This document shows positions 1 through 10,659 of a DNA stretch of 64,000 nucleotides, in pieces. Under the pieces are notes generated by a model. The model was given only the letters and a program-made list of their open reading frames with translations. It was not told the origin of the DNA and did not search any database. The position numbers and the translations under genes were made by a program. Origin of the DNA: Earliella scabrosa (taxonomy: Eukaryota; Basidiomycota; Agaricomycetes; Polyporales; Polyporaceae); assembly GCA_022605405.1 (NCBI GenBank), contig JABYQQ010000007.1:1178001-1242000 (forward strand). Direction: 5' to 3'. Position 1 is the stretch's first letter. Each line of letters begins with the position of its first letter.

Positions 1-540
1 CAGAGTTCCGCGTCCTGCTGCAGCTGGTCAGCCATGAGATGGGGACGTAGGAGAGCGAGGGTACACCGGGATGGTCGTTCGGGTTGAAATGATGATGCTG
101 GTTTGACGGCTAACGTTCTAAAAACAGTGGAGCGCCGACGCGACAACTGCACAGCCTCTGGTGTTGCGGTAGGGAATCGTCCTCGGGAGCGTGCGGTCGC
201 AGGAAGTACAGCATGGGATCAATGTGGTACTAGCTATATCACCTCATAAAAGGGCTTACTCGAGATTGGAATCAAGTCCTAGTGATCGCACCCGAAGACG
301 CCACATTAAGCGTTAGTAGGACAGCCCATGTCTCGATTTGATCATTGCGGAAGGAAGAGCGGGTGCTCCAATGAAACGTTTCCGTGCTACTTAAACGGAG
401 ACATTACTTGTGCAGTCTGATGGTACCGATTATATGCCATACTAACGCATCGTGTGGCAGCCAGCGTCCCCGCCCGATAGTAATCACATCTACTTCGATT
501 GTACCACAAACCCGCGCCGTTGGCTAGCGCCCGGTCTCAA
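1..540. other. Intergenic, downstream of BTB gene A
   Basis: No supportable gene is seen on either strand. It lies 3' of the minus-strand BTB gene that ends at 541, and all reading frames are short and without recognisable motifs. Confidence 0.5.
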
Positions 541-1593
541 TCAATAAGCTACAACGGTGGGCCAATCCGGGACACAGTCCCCAATCCCGAATGTTGTCGG
601 AAGGCTGTTCCATTGCGACCTGAAGAGGCCTTGTGCCTGCGCGACGAGCTCGTCTGCACACGCCGCGCACAGCCTTCCAGCAGCGCGGTCTCCCTCGTCG
701 AGGAGCTCTAGACAGCGGGCTACGAGGAACGCATACGGAACCAGTGAATCCAGATCGCTCCCTTTTCCGAACATCTCTCCACGGCAGCGGCCTTGGCGAG
801 AACATGCTGGCGAAGGCTGCGCATGGGCATGTGAGTGCACGAGATGCAGCCCATCCTTCGTGAATTGAATCTTCGCATCCAAACACCGCTGGAGGTCGTT
901 CCGGGAGAGTCGCTCGAGTGTCCCATCGGCCCGTGCGACGCCGTCGAGGAGAGTCGATGTGGGCAAATGAGAGCAGTGGAGGATGGCGGCCGGGAGGGCG
1001 CAATGTTGTCCTGTCTGGCGGAAGAGATGGTAGGCCTCGATGGAGTACTGAATGTCCGATGACATTCGGTCAAGGCCGTCAGGTATGATCTCACCCCAGA
1101 ACTTGCGCCAGGTATCGTAGTCGTCGGTGTACATATCTGTCCTGAGCCGCTTCATGGCGAGATGGAAGATCTGGGATAGCTCGTACTTGTGGCCCAGACG
1201 GGCGAGGGCGGCGAGCACGCTAAACGACCACTGCTTCTCCGGATCTAAATCCCAATAGCTGGGTGAATGCACCGCGAGACAATCAGTCACTTGGATAGAT
1301 CGCAGCACAGGGTATTCGGCCGCTCACCTCGCTCCATCGTACAGTGCATGTAACAAGTGTTTGAAGTCGTGCGATGAGTCCGGAATGCGGACGACGGGAC
1401 ATCCATCGATCGTTTCAGTCGCGCTTGGATGAGGGGATTGTGGCAGCATGAAGACCTCGTTGAAGGTGTTCGAATGACGCGATAGGACGCTCTTGTGGAC
1501 GCGGAAGGCGGTCTGTTGGGCGATGACGATGACACTTCCGTCTTCGAACCATAAGTCTGCATCCTTGTTCAAATGTTCAAGCTCGTCGAACAT
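541..1593 (-). CDS. BTB/POZ domain protein, copy A
   Basis: A BTB/POZ-domain protein of the agaricomycete-expanded type. BTB domains mediate dimerisation and often adapt substrates to cullin-3 ligases; the substrate is unknown. Two exons are read: 1593-1328 and 1258-541, with intron 1327-1259 (gtgagc...cag), giving 327 residues. Exon 1 holds the BTB core, with DADLWFEDGSVIVIAQQ, FRVHKSVLSRHS and VVRIPDSSHDFKHLL. Exon 2 starts the BACK-like helical part (VLAALARLGHKYELSQIF) and ends with a Cys-containing C-terminal stretch (LCAACADEL). Its intron falls at the same phase and position as in the inverted relative at 9015-10064, so the two are paralogues. The ATG at 1593 was chosen because it aligns with the paralogue start; an in-frame ATG at 1737 is also possible. 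Confidence 0.85.
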
Positions 1594-2677
1594 GCCAGGG
1601 AACGATGGGGCACGATGCATGTATGTACCGTGGCAGATCCACGAAGAAATTCGTGTTACAGTTGGGTGGTGAATTGTGCTGCGACGGTAGCAGGGAAGGT
1701 CCGATACAAACGCCGAGACTGCGCATAGTGCTGACATTCATCAGTACTGCTCTCTCAGACTCCGTATGGATGCTGTGGCAGTGGGAAGCTAGGATTGATC
1801 TGTGGTACTTGCTGAGAACGTCTTCAGATGTGTCCGAGCGCAAGAATATTGATCATCAAGGCGGGCAGGACCATACCTCGATTCCTGCAGTAGGTGGGGT
1901 ACTGCGCAACTGTCAGATATCCTTGCTGGAATGCGGTCACTCCATCTGTCGCTCAATCCTCCTGGACAGAACGCCACAGGGCACAAGGATTGGATTGGTC
2001 TATTCCTGCTTGCCCCGCCGGTTCGGAACGGGAATATGATGATGGATAGCCGCTCATGACGGAACGGAAGGATTTGCGGAAGGGTCGCTGAGAGCGGAAG
2101 ATGTGGCTCGGGAGGCCGCGAGAGAGCCGTGTCAGGACATGAGCGAGGAGAGGGAAGGGAAGAGCGAGGGGCAATTGCGGACGTGGGCGTGGGTCGGAGC
2201 TGGCGGGAGAGTCGCGCGAAGGCGGATCGCGGAACGTCAGGTCGTCCCACCGATGGAACACGTCGCCACCAACCCCAACGGTAGCAGCATGCCCCCTCGT
2301 ACCATCTCCCGCCGCTCCCCCACCCGCGCCCTCCTCGCCCCATCCCCGCGCGCTGCCCGTGCGTGTCACAAATACGCAAGATCGCCAGAGCCGTCGGCCT
2401 GAATACGTGCCACGAATAGGAGCCTCCGGCTTGTGCGCTGACACCAGTTTTGCGGCCACAATTACCCCATCGTCCTCGGCTACCCGGCCTCCTCGCTAGC
2501 TGCCTCCTGTGCTCCGCTATATACTGCTCTCTACTCGTCTGTACACACCTGCCACAATCCGTGCAATCCGAACCGTGATCGCGCCCTCGCTCACGAGACC
2601 GGTATTCCGATTCCGACCACACCTCTACCCCACACACCAAGGAGACACAGGGAGGAGCGTTCAACTCGTACACCAAC
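1594..2677. other. Divergent intergenic region between BTB A and pantothenate kinase
   Basis: About 1.1 kb between two divergently transcribed genes, so it should carry both promoters. The part around 2100-2400 is GC-rich and open in several frames, but none of these frames resembles a known family. No TATA box can be assigned with confidence. Confidence 0.5.
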
Positions 2678-5234
2678 ATGCCTTCCGTTGCAGGACCGTC
2701 GCTGCCCACAGCGAGGACCATTCAGGTCGATACGCGCGGAGCTATGATTTTGGATGAGGAGTCGCCCGAGGTACGTCCGCTCTTACACTCATCCCGACCA
2801 GCCTCTTATGCTCCCCTTTGTCCTCGTCATATGCGCTCGTCTGTTCGTTAACCTACTGCTTCCATTCGCTGCCATGGCGATCGTGCTGCTTCGTGCGATC
2901 GACGCGAGAAGACACGCGACAGTCGCGGCATTTACTTTCCCAACTACATCGAGCCCGTATCACACATCGCCGTCGACGTACGTTTCTCTCTTTCCCTTCT
3001 CCTCACCACGGCCGGGCGCGCGTGCGTGCTAGTGCTGATGCATGTGTACTAACCTGGTGCTTTCGCGGCGCAGATCGGTGGTTCTCTAGCCAAGGTCATC
3101 TACTTCACACGGTCAACAAATCCCCCATCCTCCCCTTCCCAGATCGCGACGCGCGGATTGAGCCCAAGCAATGTCTTCACCCCGCTCTCGTCCTCTCCCC
3201 CCAAGGACAGCCCAATCTCCTCGCCTCCAACAAAACCCAACGGGCACAACAAGGGCGCGCTCACCCCAGCCGTCCTCGAGCACTGCAACGGCAATGGCCA
3301 CCTCGACAACGGCCACAGCCCCGAGGCGACCGCCGCCTCCGCGACCTCCACACTCAACGGGACCGCAACGGCGTCGCTCTCGCCCGAGTCGTTGAACGCG
3401 AGCCACCTGCACGACTCGCTCCTCCGGCGCGCGTCCGTGCAGCACTTCCCCGGGGGCTCGCTCAACTTTGAGCGGTTCGAGACGGAGCACGTCGAGGACT
3501 GCCTCGCGTTCATCCGCACGCTCATCGAGCGCAGCGCGGCCGTGAACGGCGTCCCGCTCGAGGAGATGCGGCGCGGGGTGAAGATCATCGCGACCGGCGG
3601 CGGCGCGCACCGCTTCTTCGACCTGCTCGCGGCCGAGGTGCAGGTCGAGGTGCACCGCGAGGACGAGATGGCGTGCCTGATCGAGGGCCTCAAGTTCATC
3701 ACGCTCATCCCGGACGAGGTCTACTACTTTTCGGACGAGCTCATCCACTCGGTCTCGCACCCGCAGCAGCCGCTGCCCCCGCTCGAACGGCCGAGCCCGG
3801 ACCCGCCAAAGTACGCGGTGACGTTCGTGCAGGACCCGGTGCCGCAGCTGCCGTGCTTGCTGGTGAACATCGGCTCGGGCGTGTCGATCGTGAAGGTGGA
3901 CGAGGACGGGTCTTTTGAGCGGGTGAGCGGGACGAGTTTGGGCGGGGGCACGCTGTGGGGTCTGCTCAGCATGTTGACGCCGGCGGAGACATTCGACGGT
4001 GCGTTCTCGTGCACTGACATGGTGTTTACGCGCGCCGGCTCACTCGGGACACGATACAGAGATGCTGGCATTGTCAGAAAAGGGCAACAACGAAACGGTT
4101 GACATGCTCGTCGGCGACATCTACGGGTCAGACTACAGCAAGCTCGGGCTCAAGTCGACGATGATTGCGAGCACGTTCGGGAAGGTGTTCAAGAAGGAGG
4201 GCGGCAAGAAGGGCACGTTCAGGTCGGAAGACATCGCAAAGTCGCTGCTATATGCAATTTCAAACAACATCGGACAGATTGCGTGAGTACCTCTTCCACA
4301 CTCCCTTCGTGGATCATTTTTTGCCCATGCTGCGACTTCGACTTCAACAAGAAGTCGTAAGTGGAACTCGCTCAGTGGAACCCACTTTCACTGCCCCATC
4401 TCCGCCTCCACCATCTTCCATATGGCATTAACGGCTTACGGGCGATGGATTGGAGTGGATGCGGGGAATTGGCGTATGGGCCTCGAGGAGCCTACAGGCA
4501 GGACGTGATTCACGGACGAGCCGCCGGGACACGAATAAAGCCGACTGTTACCTGTCTGGCAGTTGGACAGTGGAAGTAGAACTTTGCCGCGTTCTACTGA
4601 CGCAGTTCTACTTCCACTGTCCCCGTCCAACATGAGCCTCATGTTGGATACCTTCACCAGTCTCGATCACGATCGTGCGGTCCCGTGCGGGGTGGTATTA
4701 TGTCTTGGGGTCGCACAAGGCCCTCGGAGGCGACAAGCATTGCAGCGATCGAATGCTGACGGACGCGTCGATCACTGGCAGGTACATGAATGCAGAGAAG
4801 TACAACCTAGACCGGATATATTTCGGCGGCTACTTTATTCGAGGTGCGTCACTTGTCTGCGCCCAACGCTCTCTGCGCCACAGACGTGCTAGGGCGGCGA
4901 GAGTGGTGGGCAGAAACTGTTGTCGCGGGTCGTGCTGACGGCACTTGCTCCGCACGGGCACTGTTGGGAGCAGGTCATGCGGCGACGATTAGCACGCTGT
5001 CGTACGCGATCCGGTTCTGGAGCAAAGGGACGAAGCGGGCGTTGTTTCTCCGGCACGAAGGCTTCCTGTGAGTAACGTAACATTGTCCGGCCGGGATTAG
5101 CGTCTGTGGCCTTGTCGGGCGTGAGCTGATCTGGCTGCTTATTTGTATTGGGCGTCTTGGGTCGGCGTTACAGGGGCGCTATCGGTGCTTGGATAAAGAA
5201 CATCGGCGAAGGCCAAGAGGAGTCGGAGAGCTAG
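2678..5234 (+). CDS. Pantothenate kinase (type II, eukaryotic)
   Basis: ATP-dependent phosphorylation of pantothenate (EC 2.7.1.33), the first step of coenzyme A synthesis in the cytosol. Seven exons are read: 2678-2770, 2909-2977, 3074-3998, 4060-4282, 4782-4843, 4974-5067 and 5174-5234, giving 508 residues with all phases consistent. Family signatures in order: NYIEPVSHIAVDIGGSLAKV (nucleotide-binding loop), KIIATGGGAHRFFDLL, LLVNIGSGVSIVKV, SGTSLGGGTLWGLLS, NNIGQIAYM, LDRIYFGGYFIRG, LSYAIRFWSKGT and LFLRHEGFLGAIGAW. After exon 2 there is a low-complexity Ser/Pro/Asn-rich insertion, which is common in fungal forms. Intron 4 (4283-4781) is about 500 bp, several times longer than the others, and contains a hairpin. 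The kinase call is very secure. Confidence 0.95.
4562..4631. repeat. Inverted repeat (hairpin) inside pantothenate kinase intron 4
   Basis: The left arm 4562-4583 and right arm 4604-4631 are reverse complements over about 22 bp, apart from a short insertion in the right arm. They are separated by about 20 nt. The element sits in the unusually long intron 4283-4781. It could be the core of a small palindromic (MITE-like) insertion or an RNA hairpin that brings the splice sites together. No target-site duplication could be assigned by eye. Confidence 0.75.
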
Positions 5235-6413
5235 GTCGGCGGACGTGCTGGATATCTGGATGTCGGTCTATGTCGGGGCGACGGCGGCGACGGTGGCGGC
5301 GCGGATAGGACGGCGGTAGGGTCTTGTTCTGTGATCTATTAATGTATGGATATGTATAATCTGAAGCGAGAACGTGCGCAGCGCCTCGTACAGCCAGTGG
5401 GTAGAGAGATTGCAACTTTGAATGACAGGTGGCCACTGTTACAGCAGCGCATTGGCAGATGGAATGCGCGATATCTGGGATATCCGGGGCGCTATTAGCT
5501 GTCTTCGCATGTTCTTCCACGCGGGCGGACTCGGGCGAACGCTCCCAGGCGATGGCCAGATACAGAGAGATCAGGCGTTGTGGAGCTGGAATTCTCGACC
5601 GGCGAGGGCGGATTGGATGACGCATAGACCCCGTCATACATAGCATCAGATCGTGAGATCTATAGCAGCCAGGGTCTCTGTTTCGCCGGGGCCCTGCACG
5701 TCCCTGCTCGGCACAAATCCTTGGGCTCTGCGTCCCCAGCAGCGGCCTCTCCCGTCCCCGCTGCTCGCTCTCGGGGGCAGTCGGGGAGCGGAGGGGCAGG
5801 CCAGCCGTGCGCGATGGGAATGGACACGGGGGTCGGCGCGAGAGAGAGTCTGCGAGATGTGCCGGAGGGATCATGTAAAACTGCTATAAACAGACGCCCA
5901 TAGAAGCCGATAATACCGAGTTGGTAGTCATCATGATCGTTCGCACGTGGAATCGACGGACAAGCATGAACTCACAGGCACAGCTCTTGTCTCCCTAACC
6001 GAGCCATATCAACTGTCAATTATTACTCACCTTCCTTCCCGATGCGCCCCGTCCCCTTCCCAGCTCCCAGCGCCGTGCGCTCGCCAGCGTGCATGCGCGG
6101 AGGGCTGCAGAGGCATACACAGCGGCCGCGGCTATCGGTGTGGAGGGCCTGGGCGGGGAGTGGCAGTGATGCAAAAAGATTCAGAGCATAAGAGGCAGGG
6201 GCCGATCATACTTACAGCAGCCGGCCGACGTCGGCCATTTGCAGTGTGATGACGGATTGAGAGTGCATCCATTAGCCGTGAGACATGTCGCTCAAATGCT
6301 CCTCGTCCCTTCTATAAGCATCTCCATATTCCATCATTCCGGCCCCTCCCCTGCTATACCTTCCCTCCTCCTCCCATCTGCCTCGTCGCCCTCTGCGCTC
6401 CCGCCCGCCCCCC
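5235..6413. other. Intergenic, 5' region of the homeobox gene
   Basis: About 1.2 kb without a supportable gene. The last 110 bp before 6414 contain a TATA-like TATAAG at 6312-6317 followed by a CT-rich tract, the usual layout of an agaricomycete promoter for the downstream gene. Confidence 0.55.
6312..6317 (+). promoter_or_regulatory. Putative TATA box of the homeobox gene
   Basis: TATAAG lies about 97 bp upstream of the chosen ATG at 6414 and is followed by a long CT-rich stretch. Assigned by position and sequence only. Confidence 0.4.
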
Positions 6414-8260
6414 ATGCATCCCTCCCTCGCGATGTGGGACCAGCCGACCGCTGCATCATCCGCCCTGCCACCAAAGGACTCCAAGCAGGACCAGCCCAAG
6501 AAGCCCCGTCACCGCCATGCGCCCCACCAGCTCGCCGCGCTCAATGAGCTCTACGACAAGACTGAACACCCGTCACTCGAGGAGCGGACTGCACTAGCTG
6601 AGCGTTTAGGCATGTACGTAACGCCTTCCTCTCGTTTCGCACCATTGTTCGTCCATTCAACGTCGTTCGCCCGCATGCAGGGAGACAAAGACCGTCAACT
6701 CATGGTTTCAGAATAAACGCGCCTCCTCAAAGAAGCGACACAAAGCCCCCCTCACCCAATGCGAACTCCCGCCTATATCTGCCCTCATAGCGTCCGTCTC
6801 TGCTCCGCCATCAACGCATCCCCAGCACCCGCACGAGTACGACGAGCTCTCGGACGACGAGCCGTACCTCCCGCTCTCTGCCCACTCTGCCTCGAGCGCG
6901 CACCCGCCACAGCAACATACACTCTTCTACGCCGGCGATCCCCAACACAAACACCTGTACGACTCCGAATCCTCGATGCCGCGCAAAGCCCGGAGCCGCC
7001 CCTCGCCCGAGCAGACGGAGGAGCTGAAAAAATTCTACGAACTCAAACCCCACCCAACCAAGGAAGAGCGGGAAGCCCTCGGGGTCAAGATCGGAATGTG
7101 AGTGATTTCACATAGCCGTTGTCATACGATTTCCGTAAATAGCACCCCGAGACTGATTTCCCCTGTTTCGCTCCCTTGCTTCGGCGCTTCTTCGCGACCC
7201 CGACAAATCACGATCACCCCATCCCTCTTCCCGACATAGGCGCTATCAGAGCGTGACCAACTGGTTCCAGAACCAGCGAAGCATCGCCAAAAAGCGTGAA
7301 GAGGCTGCCGCCGCCAAGGCTGCTTCCCAGTCTCGCGCCTATGAGACTTTCGTGGTCCCGCCCTCCTCCAGCGTCGCCCACCCATCGCTCGCCGTTCCAC
7401 CCGCTTCCTCGCATCCATCTCTGTCTGCGCTCCTCAACGCCCCTCGTGCCCGCCGCTCTCCGAGTGCCGCTCCGAGCGGCCATGGCAGCAGTCGTCCATC
7501 GTCTCCGCGCGCGTCCCCATACCCTATTCACCCAGCCGAGCGCACCGTCGAAGGGACCCACCGACGACCCCGCCGGACACGCCCAGAGCCATGGCAGCTT
7601 GAGGCTCTCAAGAAGCTGTTCACACGTACGAAGACGCCGTCGATTGAGGACCGACAACGGTTAGCAGCGGAAATTGGAATGGACGTGGGCAAGGTGACCA
7701 ATTGGTTCCGAAATTTGCGCCAATCCGACAGGAAGCGCGCCCGGCAGACCGGCAGCGCGAGCGCAGACGAGGGTGAAGGAGACGAGGACGCCGACTCGAT
7801 GGATATCGTCGAAGACGATAGAAGCACGCTCGCGAGCGTGTCGAGGACTGCGACCCCAAGCGCAGCATCAATGTCGGGTGTTGAATACGTCAAGATCGAA
7901 GCGGAAGAGAAGCCACATCATCACCATCGCCATCACCCTCGTCCATTATACACGCGTGTCCCGCTTGCCCACTCCCATTCGGATCTCAACAGCGACGAAG
8001 ATCTTCCTGAGGCCGTGACACCCTCGCCTGAGTCGTCGCCGCCGCCTTCCGCTGCTGTTGCGTCGACCTCGAGTCTGGCCCTTCCTCTCGTGCATCCGCA
8101 CTCCCGCGAAACAAAGGCGTCGATCGAGCGATATCCATTAGAGTATGCACACTACGAAAGCGAGAAGGCAGCCCTCGCAAAGCAGGAGGAAGAGACCGGC
8201 GTCAAGATGGAGGACGCCCTGCTATTATTAAGCTTCCATCACAGTACTGTTGTGCAATAG
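6414..8260 (+). CDS. Transcription factor with three homeodomains
   Basis: A nuclear DNA-binding regulator. Three exons are read: 6414-6613, 6681-7097 and 7240-8260, giving 545 residues. Homeodomain 1 (about residues 25-90) starts KKPRHRHAPHQLAALNELY and has recognition helix WFQNKRASSKKR. Homeodomain 2 (about 155-220) starts KARSRPSPEQTEELKKFYE and has WFQNQRSIAKKR. Homeodomain 3 (about 305-365) has RRPRRTRPEPWQLEALKKLF and WFRNLRQSDRKR. Introns 1 and 2 interrupt homeodomains 1 and 2 at the same codon (the Met of LGM and IGM) in the same phase; homeodomain 3 is uninterrupted. The C-terminal half is Ser/Pro/His-rich and acidic (EGEGDEDADS), suggesting a regulatory or activation region. The first ATG at 6414 was chosen; 6432 is possible. 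Targets are unknown; single-homeodomain relatives regulate fruiting in mushrooms. Confidence 0.9.
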
Positions 8261-9014
8261 TGCAAAAGTATCTGTGCGTCCTTCGTGTTCATCTATCTAT
8301 CTGCGCAGCCCGGAGGCTGATGCGTATGCCCCGTACAGTATTTCCAATGTGTATATATGTAATCCACACACGCCCGCGCGGACACTTCGCATGATGCCAT
8401 ACACGTATTCTCGCCGCGCCGTGTACTATTCGCCCGCACATCAGTATATCCCCCTGTCTCTCCTGCATCTGTGTCTCTGTCCGTCCATCTCCATCTTTCG
8501 TTTTCGTGTATGTCTTCGCGTCCACCACATGTCTCGTTCGTCTTCGCAACGCTGCCTCTCGCGTCCCCCACATCATGCGCTACTTCTCCTCCTATTATCG
8601 TGCTGTCCAACCCTGCTCGCTACACGCCGTTACACTGTTACATACTTCAGCTAATGCCCGTCTGTCATCTCAATGCCGGATCGCATGATCGACTCTATTG
8701 ACTGCCTGCATCCCCTCGGCGACATCGTCCCTGTGTCTAGTACTAGTACTACCACCTACTGTAGTCCGATTATGAATATCTATTCACTATCCGACGCCCG
8801 TGCGTAGGGCGCGACGGTCGTGCAAACGCACTAGAGTGGATTGATCTTGTCGAATCTCGTGTAGGATGGTGAGAACAACCTTGTTCAAGTTGCTTCTCAC
8901 CGCAGCACACGATACATATATCCTGAGACCCTACAGCATCAGCTCGGACCTGCGTCCTCCAAACACACCCTGTCACTACACATTGCATTAGAACGCTCAC
9001 GATCGTTCAGTGGC
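8261..9014. other. Intergenic between homeobox gene and BTB gene B
   Basis: About 750 bp, probably the 3' UTR of the homeobox gene and the promoter of BTB gene B. No coding sequence is supported. Confidence 0.5.
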
Positions 9015-10064
9015 ATGTCTGACGAGCAGACTCGCAAGGACGCAGAGCTGTGGTTCGAGGACGGGAACGTTGTTGTCATCGCGCAGCAGACCGCCTTCCG
9101 CGTCCATAGGGGCGTCCTGTCGCGTCATTCAAAGACCTTCGGCGATGTCTTCACCCTTCCCCAATCGCCGGACCCAGGTGCGATCGAGACGATGGACGGA
9201 TGTCCGGTGGTCCGCATTCCGGACTCGTCGCACGACTTCAAGCACTTGTTGCATGCGATGTATGATGGGGCGAGGTGGGTAGGCACACTGCTCTTATAGA
9301 TAGATAGATGCCGTGATACTGATTGCATCCCAAAACTAACTTGGACGCTATTCAGTTATCGGGAGTCGGAGGAGCGATGGCCGATTAGCGTGCTCGCCGC
9401 CCTCGCTCGTCTCGGACACAAATACAAGCTCTCCCAGATCTTCGATCTCGCCATGAAGCGGCTCAAGACAGACATGTACACCGATGACTACGACACCTGG
9501 CGCAGGCACTGCACTGAGATCATTAATATTCTTAGCGGTGGAGAGACGGTCAAAAACGTGGATCACATCGAGATCCTCAATCTTCTCCGCCAGACGAACC
9601 AACTTCGCTTGCTCCCAACTGCCTTCGTCCACTGCGCTCGCATGCCCATCGCGACCCTTCTCGAGGGCACGACACGGGCGGACGGCACGTCCGAACGGCT
9701 CTCCCCGGTCGACCTCGAAAAGTGCCTAGAGGCAAAAATCCGGTTCACGAAGATGAATGCAGATCTTGTGCACTGGCACGTCCACCTGCGGCCTTCTGCG
9801 TCGTGCACCACCAGGGGCCACTGCCGCGAAAGGCTGAGAGGGACGGACGCGTTTTGGGACCCGCTGGTTTCGGTTGCATTCTTGATTGCCCGCTTTCTCG
9901 AGAAAATTGACGAGAGGGATCGAGCGGCGGGAGCGCTGTGCAATCCATGTGCGGACGAGCTTGTCGGCCGAGCGCAAAGGCTCTTCAAGTCTCAGTGGAA
10001 CAGTCTTCCGACCACGTTTGGGATCGGGGATCTCGTCCCAGACTGGCCCACGGTCCCCGTTTGA
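9015..10064 (+). CDS. BTB/POZ domain protein, copy B
   Basis: Paralogue of the minus-strand gene at 541-1593. Exons 9015-9274 and 9356-10064 encode 322 residues. The BTB core is in exon 1 (DAELWFEDGNVVVIAQQ, FRVHRGVLSRHSKTF, VVRIPDSSHDFKHLLHAMYD). The helical C-terminal part is in exon 2 (PISVLAALARLGHKYKLSQ, MKRLKTDMYTDDYDTW), with a conserved tail SLPTTFGIGDLVPDWPTV shared with copy A. The intron phase and position match copy A. The gene is followed after about 600 bp by the HNH_2 gene on the same strand. A short tail of this BTB 3' end is carried in the inverted duplicate near 46216, so the two genes were adjacent before that duplication. The function is probably as a protein-protein adaptor; the partner is unknown. 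Confidence 0.88.
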
Positions 10065-10659
10065 GAGAATGCAGCGACTGAAGAAGAATGCCAGGTATGC
10101 GTAGACAATCTCCATCCATCATGGCACTTGGTCGCTGATTCCCTGAGACTGGTCTGTAGCGTATGTACCTGGTACTACGGGAGTACTGTGGAACTGCAGC
10201 GTCGTGGTTATTTTACCTAGATTGTTGCTGTTTACGGATCCTGGAGATTTTCGAGGGTATTCACACACCGAAGTGGAATGTCATACGACCGTACGACCGG
10301 ATTGGTTCACGTTGGCAAGCTAAGCCGCAAGGTACAATTGAAGGACCACCGGGGTCATGATCGACACGGGAAGACATCCAAATCAACCAACACTAGTTCC
10401 AAGGCCAGGGGTACAGATGAGGCCGAGGGAACGGCAGGCGTAGAGGCGTTGGGAGAGAGTGAGGGTGCTGGTGGCACCTCCGCGGGGGGTGGACGGCGGG
10501 AGCAGGAGGTGCGCTCATTTCTATATCTGGGACGGCCGTCGGGCTGTACGCGAATCGTCTCGGGCCACGTGGGCCGCTGGTCTGTGATGTCATCCCGCCC
10601 GAACCAAGATGGTATAAGTCGGTACATGTTCCACGTCCATTCAGCATACTCATCCTGCC
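10065..10659. other. Duplicated intergenic region upstream of HNH_2 copy A
   Basis: Part of the duplicated block; it corresponds to about 45290-46200 on the other strand. A frame starting at 10278 (Lys/His-rich, then Gly/Glu-rich) is partly conserved in both copies, but substitutions show no clear codon pattern and the frames end differently. I do not call a gene. TATAAG at 10613-10618 is a likely promoter element for the HNH gene. Confidence 0.5.
10613..10618 (+). promoter_or_regulatory. Putative TATA box of HNH_2 copy A
   Basis: TATAAG lies 41 bp upstream of the ATG at 10660. The corresponding position in the inverted copy near 45340 reads TTTAAG on the gene strand, so the element is not conserved between the paralogues. 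Confidence 0.45.

Noticed and set aside
3113..3760. Long minus-strand open frames opposite the pantothenate kinase main exon
   Set aside because: They are shadows of GC-rich codon usage; the plus strand encodes unmistakable kinase motifs.
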